Of a DNA stretch of 42,335 nt, positions 1 through 9,336 are shown piece after piece. Within the stretch, counting starts at the first letter, position 1. The number at the start of each line of letters is the position of its first letter. A program made the position numbers and the translations under genes. Origin of the DNA: Candidatus Nanopelagicales bacterium (GTDB lineage Bacteria; Actinomycetota; Actinomycetes; S36-B12); assembly GCA_017854795.1 (NCBI GenBank), contig JAFMHB010000011.1, positions 1 to 42,335 on the forward strand, given 5' to 3'. The notes beneath the pieces were generated by a model. That model did no database searches, had not been told where the DNA came from, and saw only the letters and a program-made list of their open reading frames with translations.

Positions 1-1155
1 GGCTGGTTGACCGCTGGGCGCTTTCACGAGGAGTTCCAGCGAGAGTTAGCTAAATACGTTGGTTCTCGTGGGGCTTTGATGGTCAACAGTGGATCAAGCG
101 CGAACTTGGTGGCGTTGAGTGCTCTAACGAGTCCGAAGTTGGGTAAGAAGGCTTTGAAGCCAGGCGATGAAGTTCTTACCGTCGCAATGGGTTTCCCTAC
201 AACAATTAATCCGATCATTCAAAACGGTTTAAAGCCAGTGATGGTCGATGTTAATCTTGGGACCTACGACGCCATCGCAGATCGACTGCGTGAAGCAGTT
301 GGTCCCAAGACTCGTGCAATCATGATGGCGCACGCATTGGGTAATCCTTTTGATCTGGACACCGTGCAGGAGCTGTGCAAGGAACACGGCATGTGGTTGA
401 TTGAAGACTCATGTGATGCATTGGGTTCGGAGTATCGCGGAAAGCGCACCGGAAGTTTTGGGGACACTGCAACAGCCAGTTTCTACCCCGCTCACCATAT
501 AACAACGGGTGAAGGTGGCGCTGTTTTCTTCAAATCACCATTGGTAGCAAGGCAAATTGAGTCATTCCGCGACTGGGGTCGAGATTGCTACTGCGAAACA
601 GGGTGTGACAACACCTGCCTAAAACGATTTGAATGGCAGTTGGGTGAGTTACCCGAGGGCTACGACCACAAATACATTTACAGTCACATTGGTTACAACC
701 TCAAAGCCACCGACATGCAGGCCGCGCTCGGTCTCTCACAACTCCTGAAACTCGATGGCTTCGTTGCTGCCCGTAAGAAGAATTTCGATTTCTTGTACGC
801 CAAACTCGCCGGGGTTGCCGGCTTGATCATGCCGCAAGCAACAGAGCACTCTGAGCCATCTTGGTTCGGCTTCCCCATCACTTTGGACCCCGAACTTGAC
901 GTGGATCGTGAAGAACTCATGCGATTCCTCGACGCCCGAAAAATCGGCACCAGGCTCATGTTCGCCGGGAATATCTTGCGCCAGCCCGCCTATAAGAACG
1001 TAGAAGCACGGGTGGTCGGTGATTTAACAAACACCGACATTGTTATGCGCCGCACCTTCTGGGTGGGGGTTTACCCGGGGTTGACCGAACCCATGCTCGA
1101 CTACATTTCCCACAGCATCACCGAGTTCGTGAACGATCCCAAGGTCAAGCCCTAG
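1..1155 (+). CDS. rfbH: CDP-6-deoxy-xylo-4-hexulose 3-dehydrase (E1), 5'-truncated
   Basis: This is a DegT/AHBA-fold enzyme that removes the C3 hydroxyl of CDP-4-keto-6-deoxyglucose, with an electron-donating reductase, on the route to CDP-3,6-dideoxyhexoses. The reading frame is open to the window edge and the first codons (GWLT) already match the family, so about 60 N-terminal residues lie outside. The PLP-binding lysine of aminotransferases is replaced by His ([10 protein letters not shown], His at 493-495), which is diagnostic of this PMP-dependent dehydrase. The cysteine cluster [12 protein letters not shown] (about 583-618) matches the [2Fe-2S] ligands of E1 enzymes. The next gene makes its substrate. 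The reductase (RfbI/E3) and CDP-glucose pyrophosphorylase (RfbF) are not in the window. Confidence 0.95.
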   Translation, partial: GWLTAGRFHEEFQRELAKYVGSRGALMVNSGSSANLVALSALTSPKLGKKALKPGDEVLTVAMGFPTTINPIIQNGLKPVMVDVNLGTYDAIADRLREAVGPKTRAIMMAHALGNPFDLDTVQELCKEHGMWLIEDSCDALGSEYRGKRTGSFGDTATASFYPAHHITTGEGGAVFFKSPLVARQIESFRDWGRDCYCETGCDNTCLKRFEWQLGELPEGYDHKYIYSHIGYNLKATDMQAALGLSQLLKLDGFVAARKKNFDFLYAKLAGVAGLIMPQATEHSEPSWFGFPITLDPELDVDREELMRFLDARKIGTRLMFAGNILRQPAYKNVEARVVGDLTNTDIVMRRTFWVGVYPGLTEPMLDYISHSITEFVNDPKVKP

Positions 1156-1163
1156 CCTGCCCC

Positions 1164-1176
1164 TAGTATTGAGGGC
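1164..1176 (+). promoter_or_regulatory. Leaderless -10 element for rfbG
   Basis: TAGTAT at 1164-1169 fits the actinobacterial -10 consensus TANNNT and lies 7 bases before the ATG at 1177, so transcription would begin at the start codon. The GAGGG at 1171-1175 is too close to the ATG to act as a ribosome site. No -35 is recognisable. Confidence 0.5.
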
Positions 1177-2211
1177 ATGCATTACCTGATCACCGGGCAC
1201 ACCGGCTTCAAAGGTGCTTGGTTGACCTTGATGCTAACCCAACAGGGTCATCAGGTTTCTGGGCTCTCCTTAGATCCTGAGCCGGGATCCCTCTACGAGG
1301 TAGGTGACGTGGGCGAACTAATCCACAAAGATATCCGCGGGGATATCCGATCCGCTGACACCGTACGAGCGGCTCTTGAGACCACTTCACCTGACGCCGT
1401 GTTTCACCTAGCAGCCCAACCGCTGGTTCGTGAGTCCTACTCGGACCCACGGACTACCGTGGAAACCAACGTTATGGGTACATTCAATGTGATCGAGGCC
1501 ATTTCTGCTGTTCCTTCGATTCAGGCCTCGGTGATTATCACCACTGACAAGGTGTATCGAAATGTGAATCAAATCCAGGGGTACATCGAGTCTGACCCGC
1601 TGGGGGGCCACGACCCCTACAGCGCTTCCAAAGCAATGACCGACATTCTCGCGCAGTCATGGATGCTGAGTTTCCCCGGCTCACCCATGGCCATTGCTCG
1701 AGCTGGCAATGTCATTGGCGGAGGCGACGTCTGCCAAGACCGCCTGATGCCCGACCTCATGAACGGCTTTTCCCAAGGTTCTGAGGTGCTTTTGCGCTAC
1801 CCCGAAGCCGTTAGACCCTGGCAGCATGTTTTGGACTGTCTCACAGGATATCAACTTCTCATGCAGGAACTAATAACTCGCAACCCCATGATTCTGGAGC
1901 AGCCAACCTGGAATTTTGGTCCCGGTCCGGCGAATTTCAAAACGGTCGGTGAAGTCGCTGACCTCGCGGCAAAACTGTGGGGGTCACCTGCTTCCTGGTC
2001 CGTACCCACCCAAACCCACCCACATGAAGCTGAATTACTCGCCCTAGATGCCACCGCGGCTCGACAGAAGTTGGGATGGGCTGACCGCTTGGACTTCAGC
2101 CAGGCCGTTGAGTGGACCGTCGAGTGGACCAAGAGCGTCAATTCAGGAATTGATCCTCACACCGCCACAATTTCACAAATTACGCAGTTTGAAACTTTGG
2201 TGAATCAATGA
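1177..2211 (+). CDS. rfbG: CDP-glucose 4,6-dehydratase
   Basis: This extended short-chain dehydrogenase converts CDP-glucose to CDP-4-keto-6-deoxyglucose, the substrate of the RfbH enzyme just upstream. The 344-residue protein has the NAD-binding motif GHTGFKG (residues 7-13), the TTDKVY segment (about 122), the catalytic YSASK (Tyr148, Lys152), and the CDP-glucose-dehydratase signatures ARAGNVIGGGD and RPWQHVL. Its length is a little under the usual 355-360. The stop overlaps the ABC transporter start by 4 bases (ATGA), which implies translational coupling. The 21-base gap after rfbH holds a candidate leaderless promoter, so rfbG may also be transcribed on its own. Confidence 0.95.
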   Translation: MHYLITGHTGFKGAWLTLMLTQQGHQVSGLSLDPEPGSLYEVGDVGELIHKDIRGDIRSADTVRAALETTSPDAVFHLAAQPLVRESYSDPRTTVETNVMGTFNVIEAISAVPSIQASVIITTDKVYRNVNQIQGYIESDPLGGHDPYSASKAMTDILAQSWMLSFPGSPMAIARAGNVIGGGDVCQDRLMPDLMNGFSQGSEVLLRYPEAVRPWQHVLDCLTGYQLLMQELITRNPMILEQPTWNFGPGPANFKTVGEVADLAAKLWGSPASWSVPTQTHPHEAELLALDATAARQKLGWADRLDFSQAVEWTVEWTKSVNSGIDPHTATISQITQFETLVNQ

Positions 2212-4127
2212 GTGAAAACAACGTGGAGTTCGATCCAGTCACGGGCACACGAGTGGGTGATGTCCCCCGAGATCGGACGTTAATCGAGTCGGTGCGCGCG
2301 TCACTTGCATTGCTCACAAAGCGGGACCGCCGCTTGTACGCATTAGCCGCGCTCGCCCAGATGCTGCTTAGCATTCTTGACCTCGCTGGAATTGTTTTGA
2401 TTGGGGCGATCGGGGCCGTGGGTATCTCCGGGATTGACCCCAACGCACTCCCCGACTCACTCCTCGTCTGGAAAGAAAGATTCGGATTAGAAAGTTTAAC
2501 CGCCTCGCAACTCATTGGGCTGCTGGCCGCCGCGGCGGTTGTACTTTTGTTGACCAAGACATTACTCTCCGCTTTGATAACCCGTCGCATGTTGCGATTC
2601 CTAGCGAACCGTCAAGCAGATGTTTCGGCGCGTTTGGCCCGCAAAATACTGAGTCGTCCACTCCTTGAGGTCCAACGGTGGAGTACATCGGAAGTGCTCT
2701 ATGCACTCACCGGTGGTGTTTCAGCAGCAATAACGACCCTGCTGGGAGCGACCCTGATCATTGCGACCGAAGTTTTCCTCTTCGTGATTATTGGTGTAGG
2801 TCTTTTCGTTGTTGATCCATTACTTACCCTCAGCGCTGCCGGATTCTTTGCGGTCATTGTCTACTTCTTGCAAATCTGGCTCGGTCGCGCATCAGCGCGT
2901 AATGCCTCGATTCAAGCCAACCGCGGAATGTCCACAATAACCACAGTTTCCGAAGCACTCACCACATACAGGGAAACTACAGTTCTCCACCGGCGGGATT
3001 TCTACATTGATCGATTTGATCGGCTGGCACGTGAATCTGCTCGAGCTGGTGCAACAAACGCATTCCTCGCGGAAATCCCGAAATACGTTCTGGAGTCTGC
3101 TTTAGTCGTAGGCGCATTCGTGTTAGCACTTGTTCAGTTCCTCACCAAGGACCTCGCCGCAGCCGCAGCAATAGTCGGTTTGTTCCTCGCTGCCGGATTC
3201 CGAATTATTCCCGCACTTCTGCGGCTTCAAGGTGCAGGGATTTCGATTCGATCCGCAGCCGCCGCGGCCCGCAAGACTTTTGAATTAGCGTTCTGGTTTG
3301 GACTCAAAGACGGGCAAGGGGAATCCAGTAACCGAATCAGTGATTCACAAGCTCGGGCGATCCGCGAAAGAATCGCTGCCGGGCACGGTGACTTCAACGC
3401 CGAGGTAGTTGTTACAGACGTGAGCTTGATCTACCCAGACGCAGAACGACCAGCAGTGATTGGGGCTTCCGCCAGAGTTGGTTCGGGTCGATCCTTGGCA
3501 TTGGTAGGGAGTACCGGGGCTGGAAAATCAACACTTGCTGACCTCATTCTGGGCGTTTTGGAACCTGACTCCGGTGAAGTACTCATTAGTGGGGCTCCAC
3601 CACGCGAGGCGGTCGTTCGCTGGCCAGGGGCGATTGCGTACATTCCTCAAAGTGTTGGTCTGACCGAGGGAACCGTCCGTGAAAATGTTGCCTTAGGTCT
3701 GCCTGACCTAGCTATCGACGACGAACTCGTCTGGGAGGCGCTGGAACGAGCCCACCTTGCTGAGTTCCTGCGAGATACACGTGAAGGTTTGCACACCGTG
3801 ATCGGTGAACGAGGGGTTCGACTCAGCGGTGGGCAACGCCAACGACTAGGTATTGCGCGTGCGTTGTACACGCGGCCACGCTTACTAGTGCTCGACGAAG
3901 CCACGAGTGCTCTTGACGCAGAAACCGAACAGGCAATTACCGAGACGCTCCGTGAACTCGAAGGTGAGGTAACCACTATCACTATTGCCCATCGACTCGC
4001 CACCATTCGTTTCGCCGACGAGGTTGTGTTTATGCGTCACGGCGTTATCGAAGCGCGGGGATCATTTGAAGAAGTACGCGCCAGCACCCCTGACTTTGAG
4101 CGTCAAGCACACCTTTTGGGACTGTGA
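2208..4127 (+). CDS. ABC transporter, fused permease-ATPase, probable glycan flippase (PglK/MsbA-like)
   Basis: This is a half-transporter with an N-terminal six-helix membrane domain (about residues 40-340) and a C-terminal ATPase. The ATPase shows Walker A GSTGAGKST (about 434), the signature LSGGQRQR (about 538), Walker B LLVLDEATS (about 561) and the H-loop TIAHRLAT (about 590). The first membrane segment, LDLAGIVLIGAIGAVG, resembles that of PglK-type lipid-linked oligosaccharide flippases, and the gene is coupled to sugar-nucleotide genes. I infer that it flips a lipid-linked glycan outward, since no Wzx flippase is present. It ends in a 4-base GTGA overlap with the next gene. A peptide or drug exporter cannot be excluded from sequence alone. 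Confidence 0.85.
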   Translation: MSENNVEFDPVTGTRVGDVPRDRTLIESVRASLALLTKRDRRLYALAALAQMLLSILDLAGIVLIGAIGAVGISGIDPNALPDSLLVWKERFGLESLTASQLIGLLAAAAVVLLLTKTLLSALITRRMLRFLANRQADVSARLARKILSRPLLEVQRWSTSEVLYALTGGVSAAITTLLGATLIIATEVFLFVIIGVGLFVVDPLLTLSAAGFFAVIVYFLQIWLGRASARNASIQANRGMSTITTVSEALTTYRETTVLHRRDFYIDRFDRLARESARAGATNAFLAEIPKYVLESALVVGAFVLALVQFLTKDLAAAAAIVGLFLAAGFRIIPALLRLQGAGISIRSAAAAARKTFELAFWFGLKDGQGESSNRISDSQARAIRERIAAGHGDFNAEVVVTDVSLIYPDAERPAVIGASARVGSGRSLALVGSTGAGKSTLADLILGVLEPDSGEVLISGAPPREAVVRWPGAIAYIPQSVGLTEGTVRENVALGLPDLAIDDELVWEALERAHLAEFLRDTREGLHTVIGERGVRLSGGQRQRLGIARALYTRPRLLVLDEATSALDAETEQAITETLRELEGEVTTITIAHRLATIRFADEVVFMRHGVIEARGSFEEVRASTPDFERQAHLLGL

Positions 4128-6265
4128 GTCTCGATTCAATGAGCAATTTGCTGGCTACCGGGGTAGTTCTTCTTCAGGTTGTCGCAGGTGTCGTGATCTG
4201 GCTTGTTCTCTTGGGTCGGTATCTGAAAAGTCTTTTACTCACCCTCGGTATAGGAATTGCCCTAGGCACTTTTCTTTCCATGATCAGCAGTGTTTTGCTT
4301 CACGGAAGCACTCTTGGATCAGTTGCTTGGGCGCTGCCTAGCATTCTGGCGGTCGCACTGGCGGCATTGAATTGGTCTCGTTTGGTTACATCACTACGGG
4401 CACTAACTCTCTCACGCGGTGAGGTCGTTGGTTTGGGAATTACTTTCTTGGTAGCCGGTGTAATCATGCTGGTGAGTTGGATCCGGACGCCACTCAGTGT
4501 TATTGCCGCAGGTGGCTCGGTTGACATGTATTTCTTTGAAGCTATCTCTCAAGGGATAGCAAAATTCGGGCCTGCTGAGAGCATCCTGATGTCCGGCGGG
4601 AGCCTGAGATACCACTGGTTTACCTACGCATGGGCGGGTGAACTCAGCGCTACGGCGGGTCTGGACAATTTTGTTGCCCTTACCCGATTTCTTCCTTCGG
4701 TGACCCTTATTGCGGTGACTTTGTTAGCGGTTGGCTGGGCGGCGAGCATGAAATTCGGAGTGCGCAGATCCCCTGTGTGGGTACCCGCCTTGGCTGGACT
4801 TCTTGTCACCGTCGGTGGTTATACGGGGGCACTGTACGGAGTAATTCTTAACTTCGACTCACCATCCCAAGCCATGAGCACTATCTGGCTGCTTGCTCTG
4901 GCGGTGATCTTCACTACCTACCTGCTTTCCCAGGAAAGACCTTTGTCGCGTGGTACCCATGGCGCCTTCCTCACGGTAATTGCCGTACTCACAGTCGCCA
5001 CCATGGGAGGTAAAGCGAGTACCAGCATTGTTGCTATTGCCGGAATTGGTTTCACGGCAATCATCGGCTTAGTCTCGCGGTCCTACTGGGCTAAACGTGC
5101 AATCCTCGCAAGCCTTGTCTCCATCACGTTGGGTGCGGTCACCTATGTGTTGGTTCTCTCTGGAGTTTCCATCAATGACAATCTCACAGATGCAGTCAGT
5201 GTCCGCGCATCCACTTGGCAGCAACTTGACCCGGTCATCGGTCGCTGGGCTCCCATGCTCGGAACTATTGCACTGCTGCTTGCCGTATTCGCCCGACTCG
5301 GGGGGGTAGCGTGGCTGGGGGCGAATCGCTGTACTCGAAAATCACCTGAGGTGTTGTTTTCTATCGGCGCTGTGATCATCGGTGTAATCGCCCTCATTGT
5401 TTTACGGGGCGGAATCAACGACCTATGGTTTCTATTGGCCGCGTCTGCCCCAGCCGCCATTGTTTCTGCCTACGGTGTTGGTCAAGCCTCGGCAAGACTT
5501 AAGCAACCACTTCTGATTACCGCTGTGCTTATCGCCATTACTGCGAGCCTTGTTTCATTGCTCCTGAGCATGAACTGGGCGTTCGACCAAAGTTCCGTGA
5601 AGGACTCATTCTTTGCATTCCCCGGCGTGCTGTTCTGGTTAGCCGCGGTAACACCGTGGCTGGTCATTCCATTATTGGCAGCCGCCACCTTCCGTCTGCA
5701 CGGAAAAGGAATTCCCGTTCGCTCAGTTGTAATGGGTGCAACTGCATTAAGCGTCATTGCTCTCACCCTCACATCTTTGTTGACCCGACCGGCGGTTGTG
5801 TGGACTCAGTCACGACAGTCGGTCACCGACATTGGAGTAGTGACTCCCACTCCTGCCAGTGACGTTCTTACAACTAATAATTCCTCTGGTAAATCCCCTA
5901 GCTATGTCTACCGGGCCGATGCCAGCGTTTGGCTCAAGAACAACACTGCCGAGTCGGACCTAATTGCATCATCAGCACCAAGTTTGACAAATATCCCAGC
6001 ATTCACGGGTAGACAGATGTATCTCGCAGGGTCGGTGTATCAACTTGGTTTAGGAAACGCTGAGGAATCGGATACTGTTCTGAGTCGTTCAACTCTTTCC
6101 ACCGCTTTGTCCACAAGCGAGTGGCCAACAGCAATTGCGCAGATGTGTGGTGCCGGAGTGGATTGGTTTTGGATCGAGGGAGCAGACCCAAACCTTCTAG
6201 AAAAAGGTGTGACCGTTAGCTTCGGATTTGTTTCGATTTACTCCAGAGCTTCCATGTGTGACTAG
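4124..6265 (+). CDS. Large polytopic membrane protein, possible GT-C glycosyltransferase
   Basis: This 713-residue protein has roughly fourteen hydrophobic segments. A first outward loop carries an acidic motif (GGSVDMYFFEAIS) and a GSLRYHWFTYAW segment. The C-terminal soluble tail (about residues 590-713) has a WLKNNTAESDLIA and FTGRQMYLAG pattern that I associate with lipid-linked-sugar GT-C proteins. I recognise the type but not a named family. The GTG start overlaps the ABC gene by 4 bases; an ATG at residue 6 is an alternative. Coupling to a flippase suggests it acts on the flipped glycan, as a transferase or polymerase. It ends 3 bases before the convergent acyltransferase. Confidence 0.7.
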   Translation: MSLDSMSNLLATGVVLLQVVAGVVIWLVLLGRYLKSLLLTLGIGIALGTFLSMISSVLLHGSTLGSVAWALPSILAVALAALNWSRLVTSLRALTLSRGEVVGLGITFLVAGVIMLVSWIRTPLSVIAAGGSVDMYFFEAISQGIAKFGPAESILMSGGSLRYHWFTYAWAGELSATAGLDNFVALTRFLPSVTLIAVTLLAVGWAASMKFGVRRSPVWVPALAGLLVTVGGYTGALYGVILNFDSPSQAMSTIWLLALAVIFTTYLLSQERPLSRGTHGAFLTVIAVLTVATMGGKASTSIVAIAGIGFTAIIGLVSRSYWAKRAILASLVSITLGAVTYVLVLSGVSINDNLTDAVSVRASTWQQLDPVIGRWAPMLGTIALLLAVFARLGGVAWLGANRCTRKSPEVLFSIGAVIIGVIALIVLRGGINDLWFLLAASAPAAIVSAYGVGQASARLKQPLLITAVLIAITASLVSLLLSMNWAFDQSSVKDSFFAFPGVLFWLAAVTPWLVIPLLAAATFRLHGKGIPVRSVVMGATALSVIALTLTSLLTRPAVVWTQSRQSVTDIGVVTPTPASDVLTTNNSSGKSPSYVYRADASVWLKNNTAESDLIASSAPSLTNIPAFTGRQMYLAGSVYQLGLGNAEESDTVLSRSTLSTALSTSEWPTAIAQMCGAGVDWFWIEGADPNLLEKGVTVSFGFVSIYSRASMCD

Positions 6266-6268
6266 TTC

Positions 6269-7366
6269 TTAATGAATGTACTTACGTGCCGCATTCAAAA
6301 TTGGTTTCTCCAAAATTCGCCAAGAAACCCAACCGACTGCCCAGGAAATAAAAGTCGCCATAATCCAGATCACAATCAGCGTGGCGATATTCCACGTCAC
6401 TGAAGTTTGATCATTGCCAGGAAGATCCAATCCACGGTAAAGATCTTCGATCCAGCGCAGCGCCCAGAAATGGAAGAAATACATAAAATAGGAGTAACGA
6501 CCAATACTGCGAAGCATCTCGCCAACACCCGGTATTGCATTAAGCGCCAGCGCTAAAAATACGCCAAAAATTACATATCCCAGAACAAAAAAACCCGGGG
6601 TTTCTTGGGAATACGTGCTGAGCCCAATCAACACCAAAGCAACCGTGACCAGCACTGGTGTCTTGACCTGATTAGGGAACAAACCTGTTAGACCTTGTTT
6701 GCTCCACATGCGGAACAGTGCTAAACCAAGGCCACCCAAAAGAAAAAATGGCCACGAATTAAACAGCTGCAACCTCAACCAGCCATTAATTGCGATACCG
6801 AATACCGAATCAGGGTCAACAGACTGTTGAAGGTATCGAGCGAGCACAGCGGATAAATATCCAACAATTACTGTCCCAGCAAGAAATGCGGCACTTTTCT
6901 TTCGGAACAAAGCAAAGAGCGTGTAGTGACCCATTTCCTGCTGAATTGTCAGACCGCCAGTTGGAACAGAAGCCAAATTGGGGGTGAGCCATCCGAGGAA
7001 AAAGATACTGATTACCAGAGACAGCCAAATATTTCCCTCAGGGTTTGGGTTAGAAAGAAAAACAAATGTTCCGATGACAAAAACAATCCACAAAGGCCAA
7101 ATTCTTGCCCACCTTCGCGCCCAATAGATTCGCTGCGAGAAGTCTCCATGACCGGTGTACAGGCTAAACATCAACCAGCCTGAGAGGACGAAAAAAAGTT
7201 GAACTCCAAACTGGCCGTAGTCAAAAAGTTTAAAGAGTGGCGTAGGGATGTTGTAACTACCGGTGACGGCCACCGTGGCCGAAAGTGAGTGAGTAGCAAC
7301 GACCATCAAAATCGCTATACCCCGGACAGCATCCAGTGCAGGGATACGACTGTGATGTACCTCCAT
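6269..7366 (-). CDS. Membrane acyltransferase, acyltransferase-3 family
   Basis: This is an integral membrane O-acyltransferase of about ten helices. It shows the family N-terminus RIPALDAVRGIAIL followed by VVATHS, whose His is the usual catalytic residue, and the FGVQLFFVLSGWLMF motif. Such enzymes acetylate or acylate surface sugars using cytoplasmic acyl-CoA. I chose the ATG at 7366 because GGGAG (7372-7376) lies 5 bases upstream; the longer reading from a TTG at 7399 has no ribosome site. The gene is monocistronic, convergent with the upstream operon and divergent from the dioxygenase gene. It looks more AT-rich than the rfb genes, consistent with a different origin, but I have not measured this. 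Confidence 0.85.
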   Translation of the reverse strand: MEVHHSRIPALDAVRGIAILMVVATHSLSATVAVTGSYNIPTPLFKLFDYGQFGVQLFFVLSGWLMFSLYTGHGDFSQRIYWARRWARIWPLWIVFVIGTFVFLSNPNPEGNIWLSLVISIFFLGWLTPNLASVPTGGLTIQQEMGHYTLFALFRKKSAAFLAGTVIVGYLSAVLARYLQQSVDPDSVFGIAINGWLRLQLFNSWPFFLLGGLGLALFRMWSKQGLTGLFPNQVKTPVLVTVALVLIGLSTYSQETPGFFVLGYVIFGVFLALALNAIPGVGEMLRSIGRYSYFMYFFHFWALRWIEDLYRGLDLPGNDQTSVTWNIATLIVIWIMATFISWAVGWVSWRILEKPILNAARKYIH

Positions 7367-7371
7367 CTGAA

Positions 7372-7376
7372 CTCCC
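7372..7376 (-). promoter_or_regulatory. Ribosome-binding site deciding the acyltransferase start
   Basis: GGGAG on the minus strand lies 5 bases before the ATG at 7366 and favours it over ATG 7378 and TTG 7399. Confidence 0.5.
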
Positions 7377-7441
7377 ATCCCGGTTTCGCTGCTCAACAAA
7401 TTATGTCCGAGCGCTACCCTAGGAGATGGATAGGCACTTCA

Positions 7442-7464
7442 CATAATGGTTCCTCAGGGAGGGG
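7442..7464 (+). promoter_or_regulatory. Candidate -10 and ribosome site of the dioxygenase gene
   Basis: CATAAT at 7442-7447 resembles a -10 box. GGAGGGG at 7458-7464 is a strong ribosome site 7 bases before the ATG at 7472. This is one of the few operon heads here with a conventional leader. No clear -35 is visible. Confidence 0.45.
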
Positions 7465-7471
7465 AAGTCCC

Positions 7472-8521
7472 ATGTCACTCTTAACACAAGTCGCGGATCG
7501 AGTAACCGGTGGCAAACTCACCAAGCGCTCCTACGAAAAGCGGCTCGAGCGCTATCTGGAGACAGGGCAGAGAAAATCCGGTGACGGTGAGATCCTGACG
7601 GACGCGTTCCTAATGTCCGCTGGTGAATGGCTAACCGAATCCTCTAAAGCAATGGCTGCGGGTCAAGGTCGATACAACTTTGAAGAAACCCATGACTTCT
7701 TGGGGCTGTGGTCACAGCCAGGGTCGAAAGAAGCTGCACTTTCTGACCTACGCCGAGATGGTTACGCAATCCTCAAGACCAAATTAGATTCAAACATTGT
7801 CAGGGAACTCACCGAGAAGTTTGCTCAAGCTCCCTGCACATTGACATCAGATAAAGAAACGTCACTGGCAAAAGATGAAACGGTCGTCGTGGACTTGGCT
7901 AACCCGCTAGCGGAAAAGTACACAATCGACACCAATTTTTTACTCTCTGTGCCGACCGTTCGTAATCTCCTTCTCGACCGTGGCCTCTTGGAAATGGCGC
8001 AAGATTACATTGGGTCAGCGCCCACTGTTGACATTATTACCTCGTGGTACTCGTTCCCATCTGATTCACCCAGCCATCAGGCCGCGCAGTTATTTCATTT
8101 TGATCTCGATCGAATTCGTTGGGTCAAAGCTTTCTTCCTGCTCACCGATCAGACCATTGAGACAGGTGCCCACCTCTATGTTCCTGGCTCACACAGGGAC
8201 GGCGGTATTCCACGCGAACTCCTCGACCGCGGTTACGCCCGTCTTGAGGATCCAGAGGTCGCCGAGTTCTTCCCTGAGAGCGCTTGGAAAACAATGGAAG
8301 CTCCGGCCGGCACAATTCTTTTGGAAGACACTCGAGGATTGCACAAGGGAATCTCGCTCAAGCGGGATCACCGCTTGATGCTGCAGTTTGAATACACCCA
8401 ATCCCTATTCGGTCATGAGCCCTTCTTAGGCACACTGAAATTCGACAAAGTGACCGACCCCTACTGGAATCAAATGCGCAGCTCATACCCAAAAATATTT
8501 GAAGCCATTAACGAGCGTTAG
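7472..8521 (+). CDS. Phytanoyl-CoA dioxygenase-like Fe(II)/2-oxoglutarate enzyme
   Basis: The 349-residue protein matches the PhyH superfamily of non-heme iron, 2-oxoglutarate-dependent hydroxylases. The metal triad is visible: HFD (His209, Asp211) and a distal His291 in GLHKGIS, followed by RDHRLMLQFEY, whose Arg would bind 2-oxoglutarate. The segment GAHLYVPGSHRDG is also typical. The substrate is unknown. Its place among glycan genes suggests hydroxylation or oxidative tailoring of a sugar or lipid carrier. The start at 7472 is fixed by a strong ribosome site; an in-frame extension to 7289 overlaps the divergent gene and is unlikely. The 3' end overlaps the convergent GT2 gene by 14 bases. 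Confidence 0.85.
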   Translation: MSLLTQVADRVTGGKLTKRSYEKRLERYLETGQRKSGDGEILTDAFLMSAGEWLTESSKAMAAGQGRYNFEETHDFLGLWSQPGSKEAALSDLRRDGYAILKTKLDSNIVRELTEKFAQAPCTLTSDKETSLAKDETVVVDLANPLAEKYTIDTNFLLSVPTVRNLLLDRGLLEMAQDYIGSAPTVDIITSWYSFPSDSPSHQAAQLFHFDLDRIRWVKAFFLLTDQTIETGAHLYVPGSHRDGGIPRELLDRGYARLEDPEVAEFFPESAWKTMEAPAGTILLEDTRGLHKGISLKRDHRLMLQFEYTQSLFGHEPFLGTLKFDKVTDPYWNQMRSSYPKIFEAINER

Positions 8522-9290
8522 CGGCTTGGCGTGCTCGTCGTGTAACACTACGCGCCGCGACTCGCGTTGCACCACGAACAGGCTTCTCCCAAAGCCAGGA
8601 GAGTTTGCGGGCTCGCGGTGAAAGGTAACGCCGTTTGATCTCTTCGCTTTCATTGAGTGAAGAGGTTCGGTCTGAGACCGTAAGTGAGTCAGGGTGCCAG
8701 CGGAATTGGGAGACCACCTGCCCTACATCAACAAATCCGCCTTGGCCGCGCAATTTTAATAACAGGTCGAGATCGAACGCAAAGCGCAGGGAAGTGTCTA
8801 ATCCACCGACCGCGGCCCAAGCATCACTCCGTACCAACATTCCCGGCTGGGGAATCAGATCCGGACCCCAAGACAAAATTCTTTGCGCCCATTTCCCTGC
8901 GCGACTCACCCACAGGGTCTGGCCTTCCTCATCAATATATTCACACGCCCCGTAAGCGATCACCACCCCTGAATCGGCGCTAAGGGCTGCATGGGTTGCC
9001 AGAAGTGAGCCTGGGGCTAATAGGTCGTCGTCACCCAACCAATTCACGTAACTGTGCTGAACACCAGCCTGGGCAACCCCGAGATTGATTGCAGCCGGGA
9101 GTGAGCCGGGGTCATCAATAACCTTGGCACCGAACTCGTGGGCTAACGATCTGGCAGTCACTGAACTTGACGGAGTGACGACTGTTATATCCGCCTCAAC
9201 TTGCTGGTTCCGAATGGACTCGAGTGTCTGCCTCAGATAGTCGACTCGCTGACCCAAGGTAGGAATCACAATTAACACCTCGGTGGCCAC
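8508..9290 (-). CDS. Family 2 glycosyltransferase
   Basis: This is a GT-A fold inverting glycosyltransferase of 260 residues. It shows the N-terminal VLIVIPTLGQR strand, an acidic metal/nucleotide motif GDDDLLAPG (Asp87-89), and a PGMLVRSDAWAAVGG segment followed by FDLDL, typical of GT2 acceptor regions. No membrane helix is evident, so it should act on the inner face of the membrane. The C-terminus is rich in arginine, which may help membrane contact. The GTG start at 9290 is preceded by a candidate leaderless promoter and the gene appears monocistronic. Donor and acceptor are unknown. Confidence 0.9.
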   Translation of the reverse strand: MATEVLIVIPTLGQRVDYLRQTLESIRNQQVEADITVVTPSSSVTARSLAHEFGAKVIDDPGSLPAAINLGVAQAGVQHSYVNWLGDDDLLAPGSLLATHAALSADSGVVIAYGACEYIDEEGQTLWVSRAGKWAQRILSWGPDLIPQPGMLVRSDAWAAVGGLDTSLRFAFDLDLLLKLRGQGGFVDVGQVVSQFRWHPDSLTVSDRTSSLNESEEIKRRYLSPRARKLSWLWEKPVRGATRVAARSVTRRARQAANAR

Positions 9291-9302
9291 ATGGGAACTC
9301 TA
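9291..9302 (-). promoter_or_regulatory. Leaderless -10 element for the 8508-9290 GT2 gene
   Basis: On the minus strand TAGAGT (9302-9297) lies 6 bases before the GTG at 9290. No ribosome site is present. Confidence 0.5.
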
Positions 9303-9336
9303 TCGGAGCAACGGCAACGGGTACGCTTTCACGAAT

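Noticed and set aside
481-520. Missing PLP lysine in the first gene, suggesting an inactive aminotransferase
   Set aside because: His at this position with the following cysteine cluster is the defining feature of the CDP-6-deoxy-hexulose 3-dehydrase family, so the enzyme is expected to be active.
2180-2590. 136-codon open frame on the minus strand
   Set aside because: It lies wholly over the start of the ABC transporter gene, is rich in Ser/Arg with no recognisable domain, and has no promoter or ribosome site.
6266-6268. Rho-independent terminators at convergent junctions
   Set aside because: The junctions examined (6265/6269, 28213/28222, 32251/32256 and the overlaps) show no GC-rich inverted repeat followed by a T run.
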